A DNA stretch of 29,437 nt from Helicobacter sp. (GTDB taxonomy: Bacteria > Campylobacterota > Campylobacteria > Campylobacterales > Helicobacteraceae), in the NCBI GenBank assembly GCA_029264655.1, contig JARHZY010000167.1:1-29437 (forward strand). Reading direction: 5' to 3'. The notes beneath the pieces were generated by a model. It ran no database searches. It was not told where the DNA came from and worked only from the letters and a program-made list of their open reading frames with translations. Positions 9,125-16,182 of this stretch are shown piece after piece (the first letter of the stretch is position 1; each line of letters begins with the position of its first letter). Position numbers and translations under genes: made by a program.

Positions 9125-9640
9125 TTATGCATTGGTTGAAGCTTGCAACATTGCTTCATATTCTGTGCCACTCTCACCTAAAACCAAAGTTGTATCTCCT
9201 TTAATGGCAAAAGGAGGAATATCAAAAGGACGAGGTGGTGGTGTCCCGTCTATATTAACACCATCACCTGTAAATTGCCCACCATGGCATGGGCAATGGA
9301 ATATGCCTTCATTTGCTTTCCAATTTGGAATACAACCTAGATGTGTGCAAATCTTAATCCCTATGCAGTAATATGCACCTGCTAACTCAAAATCCCTAGA
9401 TGGTAAAATAGTATCACCAGCCTTTTTTTTCATAATATAAACAGGTTTGCCACGCCATTGTGTATCGCGTATTTCCCCATCTTGCATCCCAGCAACATCA
9501 ACGGTAGTAAAACCAGCTGAAACCACACTTGGTAATGGGTCCCAAGTTTTTTTCATAGCAACAAGTGCAGCTATAGCACCAACACCAGCAACGCCGCCAA
9601 GTGCCATGCCAAGAAAATCTCGCCTTTTCACATCAGCCAT
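9125..9640 (-). CDS. petA: Rieske iron-sulfur subunit of the bc1 complex
   Basis: High-potential [2Fe-2S] protein that takes the first electron from the quinol. The cluster-binding boxes are CTHLGC (98-103) and CPCHG (116-120), giving two Cys and two His ligands. The N-terminus has the twin-arginine signal KRRDFLG followed by a hydrophobic anchor (about 11-30), consistent with Tat insertion of a folded protein. The residue after the second box is Gly (HGGQF) where many have Ser, which in studied Rieske proteins affects the redox potential; a Gly is known in low-potential menaquinol types. The ATG is preceded by AAAGGAGAAG. First gene of petABC; a TATAAT lies about 100 bp upstream. Confidence 0.96.
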   Translation of the reverse strand: MADVKRRDFLGMALGGVAGVGAIAALVAMKKTWDPLPSVVSAGFTTVDVAGMQDGEIRDTQWRGKPVYIMKKKAGDTILPSRDFELAGAYYCIGIKICTHLGCIPNWKANEGIFHCPCHGGQFTGDGVNIDGTPPPRPFDIPPFAIKGDTTLVLGESGTEYEAMLQASTNA

Positions 9641-9680
9641 TATCTTCTCCTTTAAAAAATCAATAAAAATATTTTATCCC

Positions 9681-9697
9681 TGCATGAAAAACATGCA
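9681..9697 (-). promoter_or_regulatory. Hairpin in the petA leader
   Basis: Six-bp inverted repeat TGCATG / CATGCA around a loop of five T on the minus strand, 41-57 bp before the petA start. The T run lies before rather than after the stem, so it does not look like an intrinsic terminator of the petA transcript. It may be a leader structure or a binding site. Confidence 0.35.
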
Positions 9698-9738
9698 AAA
9701 AAACTCTAACATTCTAATAAAAAAACACTTAAACAAAT

Positions 9739-9744
9739 ATTATA
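9739..9744 (-). promoter_or_regulatory. Candidate -10 element for petABC
   Basis: A perfect TATAAT on the minus strand, about 95-100 bp before the petA ATG. No convincing -35 box, as is usual for this clade. The long leader between contains the hairpin at 9681-9697. Confidence 0.45.
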
Positions 9745-9796
9745 TTAGCACACTTCTTGATAAAAATTGCTAGAATAACCATAATATCTTACTTTA

Positions 9797-9814
9797 TGTA
9801 ATCTAAATATTACA
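9797..9814 (+). promoter_or_regulatory. Inverted repeat upstream of nadE (TGTAAT-N6-ATTACA)
   Basis: Perfect 6-bp arms TGTAAT and ATTACA separated by CTAAAT, 18 bp before the nadE ATG and downstream of a TAGAAT (9771-9776) that could be its -10. The position suits a repressor operator. A second pair with the same arms and a 4-bp spacer is at 21701-21716. Confidence 0.4.
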
Positions 9815-9831
9815 CAACATTAAGGAAATAT

Positions 9832-10593
9832 ATGCAGACTATTACACAAAAGACACTCGATTCTATAGTTATATTTTTGCAAAATGAAGTAGCCAACCGC
9901 GGTTTTAAACAAATAGTTGTTGGATTAAGTGGTGGTATTGATAGTGCAGTTGTTGCACTTTTGTGCCATAAAGCTTTACAAGGTAATACAAAAGCATTGC
10001 TCATGCCATCTCTAAGCTCTAGCCAAGCAAGCATAGATGATTCTATTGCATTATGCACGGCATTTGGTATAGAATATGCACTTATGCCAATTAAAGAGTT
10101 TGATACAATATTTTGCACACTTTATCCAGAACATACAAAACTCGCTCGTGGTAATTTTTGTGCAAGAATGCGTATGGCAACACTTTATCATATTGCACAG
10201 ATGGAGCAAAGACTTGTTGTTGGCACAAGTAATAAAACTGAAATTATGCTTGGTTATGGCACAATATTTGGTGATTTAGCATGTGCTATTAATCCAATAG
10301 GCAATCTTTATAAAACACAAATTTATATGCTTGCACAATTACTTAATATTCCACAGCAAATTATAGATAAAGCACCGAGTGCCGACCTTTATGCGGGTCA
10401 AACAGATGAGCAAGAGTTAGGATATAGTTATGCAGTGATTGATACTTTTTTAGAATCTTATCAAGTAGCACAAGGAGATATAACAAAACTTACACATTAT
10501 AAAAAAGATATGGTTCAAGCACTTTATGGACGCATACAAAGCAATGCTTTTAAACAAAGCATGCCAAAAATTTGTATGAATCTAGATTACTAA
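9832..10593 (+). CDS. nadE: Ammonia-dependent NAD synthetase
   Basis: Last step of NAD synthesis: adenylates and amidates nicotinic acid adenine dinucleotide in the cytosol. The PP-loop is SGGIDS at 33-38. Other family segments are present: GTSNKTEIMLGYGT, the FGDLACAINPIGNLYKTQ stretch, and PSADLYAGQTDEQELG. At 253 aa it has only the synthetase domain and no nitrilase-type glutaminase, so ammonia is the expected nitrogen donor; this fits a urease or ammonia-rich lifestyle but does not prove it. The ATG follows TAAGGAAATAT. It is divergent from petA across 191 bp that hold promoters for both sides. Confidence 0.96.
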   Translation: MQTITQKTLDSIVIFLQNEVANRGFKQIVVGLSGGIDSAVVALLCHKALQGNTKALLMPSLSSSQASIDDSIALCTAFGIEYALMPIKEFDTIFCTLYPEHTKLARGNFCARMRMATLYHIAQMEQRLVVGTSNKTEIMLGYGTIFGDLACAINPIGNLYKTQIYMLAQLLNIPQQIIDKAPSADLYAGQTDEQELGYSYAVIDTFLESYQVAQGDITKLTHYKKDMVQALYGRIQSNAFKQSMPKICMNLDY

Positions 10594-10894
10594 ATAGAAT
10601 ATTACTTTTGTAATCTATATATAAAGAGAATCTTGTTAAAAATATGTGGTATTTAAAGTATATTTTTAATATACTAAAATTTATTATATTTTATTTTTTA
10701 ATACAAAGATTCTAAACAATAACCATAATCTATTGCTGCTATCTTGTCTAGTAAAATATTTCGATATATTAAGAGATATAAAGAAAGTATATTGATTTTT
10801 AAAAATCAAAAGCAAATATTAAAACAATGGGTACAAATACTACATAATCCCTCAACATCAAACTTTTTTAGTAATCACTAAGTAAAAAACTGCC

Positions 10895-10920
10895 ACTAAC
10901 TAATGTAATAACTAACTAAT
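10895..10920. repeat. Direct repeat ACTAACTAAT, two copies
   Basis: Two identical 10-bp copies with start points 16 bp apart, separated by GTAATA. Function unknown; possibly a regulatory pair, possibly chance. Confidence 0.6.
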
Positions 10921-11061
10921 ACTCTATTTCCATGTATCGTTTGCAGGGTTTATTCTTTGTGGTTTATGGTAAAAATTTTAGCATTAGTATGATATACCAT
11001 AGTGTATTATACATTAAAGTATTAGAATATATAAAATGCTTGCATGCAATGTGTATAAGTA

Positions 11062-11087
11062 ATATTGTAGGATATATCCTACAATAT
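11062..11087. repeat. 26-bp perfect palindrome behind marR
   Basis: Every base pairs across the centre between 11074 and 11075; the half arm is ATATTGTAGGATA. It begins 10 bp past the marR stop codon, so it would form a 3-prime hairpin on the marR transcript. The minus strand has no T run after it, while the plus strand has TTTTTTA a few bases on, so it is not a clear terminator for marR. It could also be an operator. Confidence 0.6.
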
Positions 11088-11097
11088 ACACAATTTT

Positions 11098-11613
11098 TTA
11101 TTTTGTTGCTTCATATAACATTTTTTGTGGATCTTTGCAATAATCAATAATTTTTTCTAAACTTTCATGGAATTGCTTTATTTCTGTTGCACTCATTGCA
11201 CTTTCTGGTTTTTGAGCAATATTTTCAAAGTATTGGCAAATATGCACAAAGAATTGTTCTCCATTTGGTGTTAAACGCACAACATGTATGCGTTGGTCTT
11301 TTGTGGATTTTGTTTTCATGGCGTATTGTTTGGTGCATAATGATTCTACACAACGGCTAATTGTGCCTCTGTCTTTATACATAATTTTTGCAAGTTGATT
11401 AATATTTAATTCTTTTGCAAGGGATAGGGCGTGCAATACGCCAATTTGCTCAAATCCAATATGAAATGCTTTAAGATGGCTTATGGCAAATTTTTTCATA
11501 TTGCGTGCCGCTAACATGAGATGCGGCACTACATGTTCTTTTTGAAAATTTTCAATTTGTTCTAGAATTTTTGCATCTAATTCATCTTCCAATGTTTCTT
11601 CATTATATGCCAT
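11098..11613 (-). CDS. MarR-family transcriptional regulator
   Basis: Small dimeric winged-helix DNA-binding protein. The helix-turn-helix runs about 70-93 (NINQLAKIMYKDRGTISRCV) and is followed by the wing with the D-x-R motif (STKDQR, Asp106 and Arg108) and VVRLTPNGEQFF, typical of MarR. Flanking helices at 20-60 and 120-165 would form the dimer interface. At 171 aa it is slightly long for the family because of an acidic N-terminal stretch of about 20 residues. ATG chosen with AAAGG upstream. It is divergent from rnpB. Ligand and targets are not readable; the palindrome near its 3-prime end and the inverted repeats elsewhere are candidate sites, but nothing links them to it directly. Confidence 0.85.
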   Translation of the reverse strand: MAYNEETLEDELDAKILEQIENFQKEHVVPHLMLAARNMKKFAISHLKAFHIGFEQIGVLHALSLAKELNINQLAKIMYKDRGTISRCVESLCTKQYAMKTKSTKDQRIHVVRLTPNGEQFFVHICQYFENIAQKPESAMSATEIKQFHESLEKIIDYCKDPQKMLYEATK

Positions 11614-11683
11614 AATATACCTTTCTTTTATAGTAATTTTTCTTTTTGCCTTAAAATAATAACAGAATTTTCATTTTTTTTGG

Positions 11684-11689
11684 TATCAT
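11684..11689 (+). promoter_or_regulatory. Extended -10 promoter of rnpB
   Basis: TATCAT preceded by TGG gives an extended -10 (TGnTATCAT), 6 bp before the predicted 5-prime end of the RNase P RNA. Upstream is T-rich (a run of eight T), as usual for promoters in this clade. Confidence 0.65.
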
Positions 11690-11694
11690 TTTAT

Positions 11695-12025
11695 ATGGTG
11701 TAGCAAGTAATTGCTTCAAAAAAGAGGAAAGTCCGAGCTACAAGAGATAGGATTCCATTTAACAAATGGCTAGGGTAACCTAAGGGAAAGTGCAACAGAA
11801 ATATACCGCCATATATATAGCATGATTGCTGTATGGTAAGGGTGAAAAGGTGGGGTAAGAGCCCACCGATTTCTTGGCAACAAGGAATGCCATGCAAACC
11901 CAATCCGTAGCAAGAATAGCAGGTTATTATCTCTCATTAGAAAGCTATTCGCTTGAGCAATATTGCGAAATATTGTCTAGATAAATAATTACTTCATACA
12001 GAACTCGGCTTATAGCTACACCATC
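11695..12025 (+). ncRNA. rnpB: RNase P RNA
   Basis: Catalytic RNA that matures tRNA 5-prime ends. The signature GAGGAAAGTCCGAGCTAC is at about 11724-11741. Further conserved pieces are AGGGTGAAAAGGTGGGGTAAG with AGAGCCCACCG, and GCAAACCCAATCCG. The ends pair: ATGGTGTAGC (11695-11704) with GCTACACCAT (12015-12024) forms P1, and AAGTAATT with AATTACTT near 11990 forms P2. The P3 arm is very short. Length is about 330 nt, small for a type A RNA. CTTTTT follows P1 and likely serves as terminator. Ends are set from the P1 pairing and may be off by a few bases. Confidence 0.95.
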
Positions 12026-12030
12026 TTTTT
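12015..12030 (+). terminator. rnpB 3-prime end and T tract
   Basis: The 3-prime strand of the P1 helix is followed directly by a run of five T (12026-12030), the usual way such RNAs end. Confidence 0.55.
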
Positions 12031-12369
12031 ATATGCTATTATATTCATACCTTTTACATAATGTTGAAAATGGTTATATCTTTTTTATTGCGATTAATTA
12101 ATACTTTAATTGCTTAATATATTTTTAGTATTAAATAAGCAGAAACTATCTATATAAGATATATAAATACATTATCTAGCATATTATTATGAGAGTATTG
12201 TATTGCTATTTTATAAAATATATATGTTTAAGATTTCTTAAAAATTGTAACCAATTCTCAAATATTTTAAAGCATAATATAAACAAGCACTAAATAAGTA
12301 TCCATGTGAAGTTGTTTGCTTGCAGGAAATATTTATTTATTACATTTTATTTTCATAGAAAGGAATACT
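12031..12369. other. 339-bp spacer between rnpB and the 2-hydroxyacid dehydrogenase gene
   Basis: AT-rich, no supportable gene. It contains an 18-codon hydrophobic frame at 12061-12117 without a ribosome binding site and a weak stem around GCTTA/TAAGC near 12112-12142. Confidence 0.6.
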
Positions 12370-13302
12370 ATGCAACTTGTTTTACTTGATTCAATGACAC
12401 TTGGTCATTTTGATGAGAATCTTTTTAAGCAGTTTGGTGATTTTAGGGCTTATCCTACAACAGATTCTACACAGATTATTGAACGTGCTTTGCATGCAGA
12501 TATTATTATCACAAATAAAGTTGTATTAGATGCAAATATACTTGCTGCTTTACCCACTTTAAAGCTCATTTGCATTACTGCTACAGGCACAAATAATATT
12601 GATATGGAATATGCAAAAGCACATAATATAATAGTAAAAAATGTGGCTGGTTATTCAACACATGCAGTTGCACAACATACACTTATGCTTGCCCTTAGTT
12701 TGCTTGGACGTTTGCCCTATTATGCACAATATGTGCAACAAGGGCAATGGTGTCAAAGTGAGATTTTTTGCCATTTGGCTTATGATTTGCAAGATATATA
12801 TGGAAAGCAGTGGGGTATTATAGGGTATGGGAGTATTGGTAAGCAAGTATGCAGGCTTGCCCAATCTTTTGGCGTGCAGGTAAGCTATTATTCTACAAGT
12901 GGCAATAATACACAAGCTGATATACCGCATAAAAGTTTAGAAACACTTTTGCAAACAAGTGATATTGTCTCTATTCATGCTCCACTTAACCAATCAACCT
13001 ATAATCTCATAGGTAAAACACAACTTGAACTTTTAAAATGTGGTGCGATTTTACTCAATCTTGGACGCGGTGGTATTGTAAATGAAAAAGATTTAGCACA
13101 AGCATTGCAAACACAAGATTTTTTATTTGGAACAGATGTTTTGGAGCATGAGCCTATGCAAATAAACCATCCCTTACTTGATTCAAATATTGCACATAAA
13201 GTTATCATAACGCCACATGTTGCATGGGCATATAAAGATACAAGAGTGCGTTTGCTACAAATGGTAGCAGATAATATTAAGCAATTTTTAGAAACACAAT
13301 AA
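12370..13302 (+). CDS. D-isomer-specific 2-hydroxyacid dehydrogenase (glycerate/hydroxypyruvate type)
   Basis: NAD(P)-dependent oxidoreductase of the D-2-hydroxyacid family. Residues visible on 310-aa numbering: nucleotide loop GYGSIG (152-157), catalytic Arg233 in NLGRGG, the DVLEHEP acidic segment (256-262), and catalytic His283 in TPHVAWA. The N-terminal substrate domain has the usual CITATGTNNID segment and NVAGYSTHAVAQHT. Closest by eye to glycerate dehydrogenase/hydroxypyruvate reductase (HprA); H. pylori HP0096 is a likely counterpart. The frame is open back to a TTG at 12316, but AGAAAGGAAT stands just before the ATG at 12370, and family homology begins there. Substrate is inferred only. 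A strong terminator overlaps its stop codon. Confidence 0.9.
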   Translation: MQLVLLDSMTLGHFDENLFKQFGDFRAYPTTDSTQIIERALHADIIITNKVVLDANILAALPTLKLICITATGTNNIDMEYAKAHNIIVKNVAGYSTHAVAQHTLMLALSLLGRLPYYAQYVQQGQWCQSEIFCHLAYDLQDIYGKQWGIIGYGSIGKQVCRLAQSFGVQVSYYSTSGNNTQADIPHKSLETLLQTSDIVSIHAPLNQSTYNLIGKTQLELLKCGAILLNLGRGGIVNEKDLAQALQTQDFLFGTDVLEHEPMQINHPLLDSNIAHKVIITPHVAWAYKDTRVRLLQMVADNIKQFLETQ

Positions 13303-13335
13303 TTTGTTTATCGCAAACAAATTATTCTTCTTTTT
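13298..13335 (+). terminator. Intrinsic terminator of the dehydrogenase gene
   Basis: A 12-bp perfect stem AATAATTTGTTT (13298-13309) / AAACAAATTATT (13315-13326) with loop ATCGC, followed by CTTCTTTTT. The stem begins two bases before the TAA stop codon, so the stop codon is part of the hairpin. It could also act for ogt from the other side. Confidence 0.88.
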
Positions 13336-13439
13336 ATATAACTTTTAGTTGCAAAGATATGTAGCAAATATTGAAAAAAGATGGAATCTAGTATATATAA
13401 GAAATTAATCTCCATTTATTATATTTTTGCGTGTAAGCT

Positions 13440-13949
13440 TCATGGTAAGTGAGTAGATATGCAATCTTGTTCGTGTAAGAGTAAATGCTGCTTTAGTGCT
13501 ATTCCTGCCCGATAGCCTCCTAGGTTTCCATTATTTCCAACAATACGATGGCAAGGAATAAAAAAGAGGATTGGATTTTTTGCACATGCATTACCAACAG
13601 CACGCATAGCATTTGGTTTTCCAAGCATTATAGCAATTTCTTTATAGCTTTTTGTTGTGCCAAATGGAACTTGTTGTAACATTGTCCAAACATGTTTTTG
13701 AAATGGTGTTCCTTGTGGTGCTAATGCTATATCGCATTCTTGTTTTATCCCAGCAAAATATTGGATTAGGTATTGTGTAGCTTTTTTGCTTATATTATTT
13801 TGGCGTAAATTCTGATATATCTTGTGCGTATGGAATGTGTGGGTATTTTGTTCCAATAACTCTACATAAATAATTGTGTTTTCATATGCCATAATACCTA
13901 TATCTCCAATGATACTTGAGTAAATTCCACCATAATAGCAGTTTCGCAT
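13440..13949 (-). CDS. ogt: O6-methylguanine-DNA methyltransferase
   Basis: Suicide repair protein that takes the alkyl group of O6-alkylguanine onto its own cysteine. Acceptor Cys133 is in the invariant PCHR, followed by VGNNGNLGGYRAG; the arginine finger Arg116 is in NAMRAVGNA, with the helix-turn-helix GTTKSYKEIA before it. The N-terminal beta region starting YYGGIYSSIIGDIGI matches the family, which favours the start at 13949 over an internal ATG at 13892. At 169 aa it is of normal size. Convergent with the dehydrogenase gene; 259 bp separate its start from the chemoreceptor gene. Confidence 0.95.
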   Translation of the reverse strand: MRNCYYGGIYSSIIGDIGIMAYENTIIYVELLEQNTHTFHTHKIYQNLRQNNISKKATQYLIQYFAGIKQECDIALAPQGTPFQKHVWTMLQQVPFGTTKSYKEIAIMLGKPNAMRAVGNACAKNPILFFIPCHRIVGNNGNLGGYRAGIALKQHLLLHEQDCISTHLP

Positions 13950-14208
13950 ATTTACTCTTTTTATTGTAAAATCGTAGTTATATATTATAGTATAACATTT
14001 AGGAATAATAAAAAACTATACCATTAAAGATAAATCAAGCCTTATTATATTTTGTTGGTGTCTATAAACAATAATTTTTTATATTTTTATAAACACTAAG
14101 GTTAGTAGCACTTCATAAAGTTTTAATAGAGAGAAACTTGATATAGTATTTGTTTGTTTCTTTGTGCTATAACTGCAATATATGAAATATTTTTGATAAG
14201 GATAACAC

Positions 14209-16182
14209 ATGCGATTAAGTGTTACTAAAAAATTGCAATTGGGTATAGCTAGTATATTTATTATTACATTTGGTGCATTTGGTATTTATAAATGGCTTGA
14301 TTCAAGAGATAATTTCATGAAAGCTTCAAATACACAAAAACAAGTTTTATTGAAAACAGTATTACTTTATACTGATAATTATATGCATGAAAGGAGTGAA
14401 AAGCTTGCTGATGCGGCACTTACTCTCGAAAATAATCCACAATTTCTAGCACGTAATCAAATATATGATTTTTTAAATAAAACAGCACGTATGTCTGGTT
14501 TTGATGCATTTTATATTGCGTATGTAAGTGATGGTGAAGCCATCATGAGTAGAAAAGATGAACAATATAGTTATCCAAAAATTCTCATGGGTAGTGATGG
14601 TAGCAAATATGATGCAAATACAAGAGGATGGTTCAAAGATGCATTAGCACTAGGAAAATCTGGTATTTCTGCACCCTATGTGGATTTTGTAACAGGTGAT
14701 TTAGCACTCACATTTTTTGCTCCAATACGCGTAAATGGTAAGATTGTTGCAGAGCTTGTGGGGGATTTATATTTATCACAATTTTCTAAGGATATACAAT
14801 CAGTAAAAACATCTGCAACAGGACGCACAGTGATCTTTGAGGATATGTTTTATGTAGCATTAGAACAGCATGTTATGAATGATTCTGGCAAACCTTTTAT
14901 TGCAACATTAAAAGAGGGTATTGCAAAGCATAATAATAAACCATTTAAATATGTTTCACTCTTTGATAATGAGGAACGGCTTGCAGTATGCGGTAAAATG
15001 CAGGTGGGATGGAATATATGTATTACAAATGCAGTAAAAGACTATGATGAAGCATTGCGTACAATTGCTATTAATACATTTGTATGGTTTGTTGGTGCTA
15101 TTCTTATTGCATTAATACTTATGGCATTATTGCTTCGTTATATTCTCAATCCATTGGATACCATACGCAAAAATCTACATCAATTTTTTGAGTATCTTGC
15201 TTACAAGATTCCAACTTATACGCCAATACATATACAAAGCAATGATGAATTTGGGCGTATGTCAAGCGAAATTAATGAAAATGTTGCATTGATTGCACAG
15301 CTTCATAAGCAAGAAAAAGCTTTGCAAGAAGGTTTTGAAGAAGTTATACAGGAAGTAAAAGAAGGTAAATTTGGTAAGCAACTTATTATAGATTCTAAAA
15401 ATCCTAATATGATTTCTTTACGTAACTACATTAATGATATGAGTGCGGCTTTATGTACAACTATTACGATGGATTTATCACGCATACTCCACGCATTCCA
15501 AGAAGCCAATAATGGCAATTTTCAAAGCCAAATCTTAGAGCCTGTTGGCATGGAAACAAATGTTAATATGCTTATTGCAAATATTGCACAAATGTTGCAA
15601 ACTTCACAAAAGCTTGCTTATACATTAGATACACAAAGTAATTTACTTAATAACTCTGTTATGCGGTTGCAAGAAAGTTCAGAGCAACAAGCAAGTGCAT
15701 TGCACCAAACTGCAACAGCTATTGAAGAGATTGCTAGCTCAATGGCTAATGTGAGTGTAAATAGCACAGAAGTGATAACCCAAAGTGAAGATATTAAAAA
15801 TATTGTAATTGTCATTAAGGATATTGCAGAGCAAACAAATCTATTAGCTTTAAATGCAGCTATTGAAGCAGCAAGGGCAGGGGAGCATGGACGAGGTTTT
15901 GCAGTAGTTGCCGATGAGGTAAGAAAGCTAGCAGAACGCACACAAAAATCCTTGAGTGCAATAGAATCAAATGCAAATGTTTTGGCACAATCTATACATG
16001 ATATGGCGAGTGCCATTGAGGAGCAAGCACATGGTATGAATCAGATTAATGAACAAGTTGCACAACTTGAGATAACAACCAAAAATAACCTTGAAATTAG
16101 TAATGATGCACAAGATATTAGCCATAATGTTGCAAATCTTGCAACAGAGATTTTAGAAGATGTAAATAAAAAACGCTTTTAA
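14209..16182 (+). CDS. Methyl-accepting chemotaxis protein with dCache sensor domain
   Basis: Inner-membrane chemoreceptor. Order: membrane helix 1 (about 9-28), periplasmic double Cache domain (about 30-285), membrane helix 2 (about 288-311), HAMP-like region (about 312-365), helical linker, and the signalling domain with the conserved hairpin tip EQTNLLALNAAIEAARAGEH (541-560) and GRGFAVVADEVRKLAERT. No C-terminal NWETF-type pentapeptide is present. The distal Cache module carries Tyr134, Arg139, Trp141, Phe142, Tyr157, Asp159 and Asp186, whose spacing equals that of the dCache_1 amino-acid motif, with Phe in place of one Tyr. An amino acid or amine is therefore the likely ligand class. ATG follows GATAAGGATAACAC. 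FliP and CheZ are downstream after a long spacer. Confidence 0.95.
   Translation: MRLSVTKKLQLGIASIFIITFGAFGIYKWLDSRDNFMKASNTQKQVLLKTVLLYTDNYMHERSEKLADAALTLENNPQFLARNQIYDFLNKTARMSGFDAFYIAYVSDGEAIMSRKDEQYSYPKILMGSDGSKYDANTRGWFKDALALGKSGISAPYVDFVTGDLALTFFAPIRVNGKIVAELVGDLYLSQFSKDIQSVKTSATGRTVIFEDMFYVALEQHVMNDSGKPFIATLKEGIAKHNNKPFKYVSLFDNEERLAVCGKMQVGWNICITNAVKDYDEALRTIAINTFVWFVGAILIALILMALLLRYILNPLDTIRKNLHQFFEYLAYKIPTYTPIHIQSNDEFGRMSSEINENVALIAQLHKQEKALQEGFEEVIQEVKEGKFGKQLIIDSKNPNMISLRNYINDMSAALCTTITMDLSRILHAFQEANNGNFQSQILEPVGMETNVNMLIANIAQMLQTSQKLAYTLDTQSNLLNNSVMRLQESSEQQASALHQTATAIEEIASSMANVSVNSTEVITQSEDIKNIVIVIKDIAEQTNLLALNAAIEAARAGEHGRGFAVVADEVRKLAERTQKSLSAIESNANVLAQSIHDMASAIEEQAHGMNQINEQVAQLEITTKNNLEISNDAQDISHNVANLATEILEDVNKKRF

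Larger units (their letters stand above)
10594..11097. other. 504-bp spacer between nadE and marR
   Basis: Very AT-rich and without a supportable gene. It contains a 7-bp-stem hairpin at 10657-10675 (AGTATAT / ATATACT), an 18-bp perfect palindrome at 10792-10809 (TTGATTTTT and its complement), two copies of ACTAACTAAT 16 bp apart (10895-10904 and 10911-10920), and the 26-bp palindrome at 11062-11087. Confidence 0.7.

Noticed and set aside
10932..11150. 72-codon plus-strand frame overlapping the marR 3-prime end
   Set aside because: No ribosome binding site, overlaps a well-supported gene on the other strand, and includes the palindrome; composition is AT-driven.
11691..11903. 70-codon minus-strand frame inside the RNase P RNA gene
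   Set aside because: Lies within a clear structural RNA gene and has no ribosome binding site.
12061..12117. 18-codon hydrophobic frame MLKMVISFLLRLINTLIA behind rnpB
   Set aside because: Looks like a small amphipathic peptide, but there is no ribosome binding site and it is short enough to be chance.
12316..12369. TTG at 12316 as the start of the 2-hydroxyacid dehydrogenase
   Set aside because: The 18 added residues match nothing in the family and the good AAAGGAAT site serves the ATG at 12370.
13892..13949. Internal ATG at 13892 as the ogt start
   Set aside because: The residues upstream (YYGGIYSSIIGDIGI) align with the family N-terminal strand, so the longer form is preferred.
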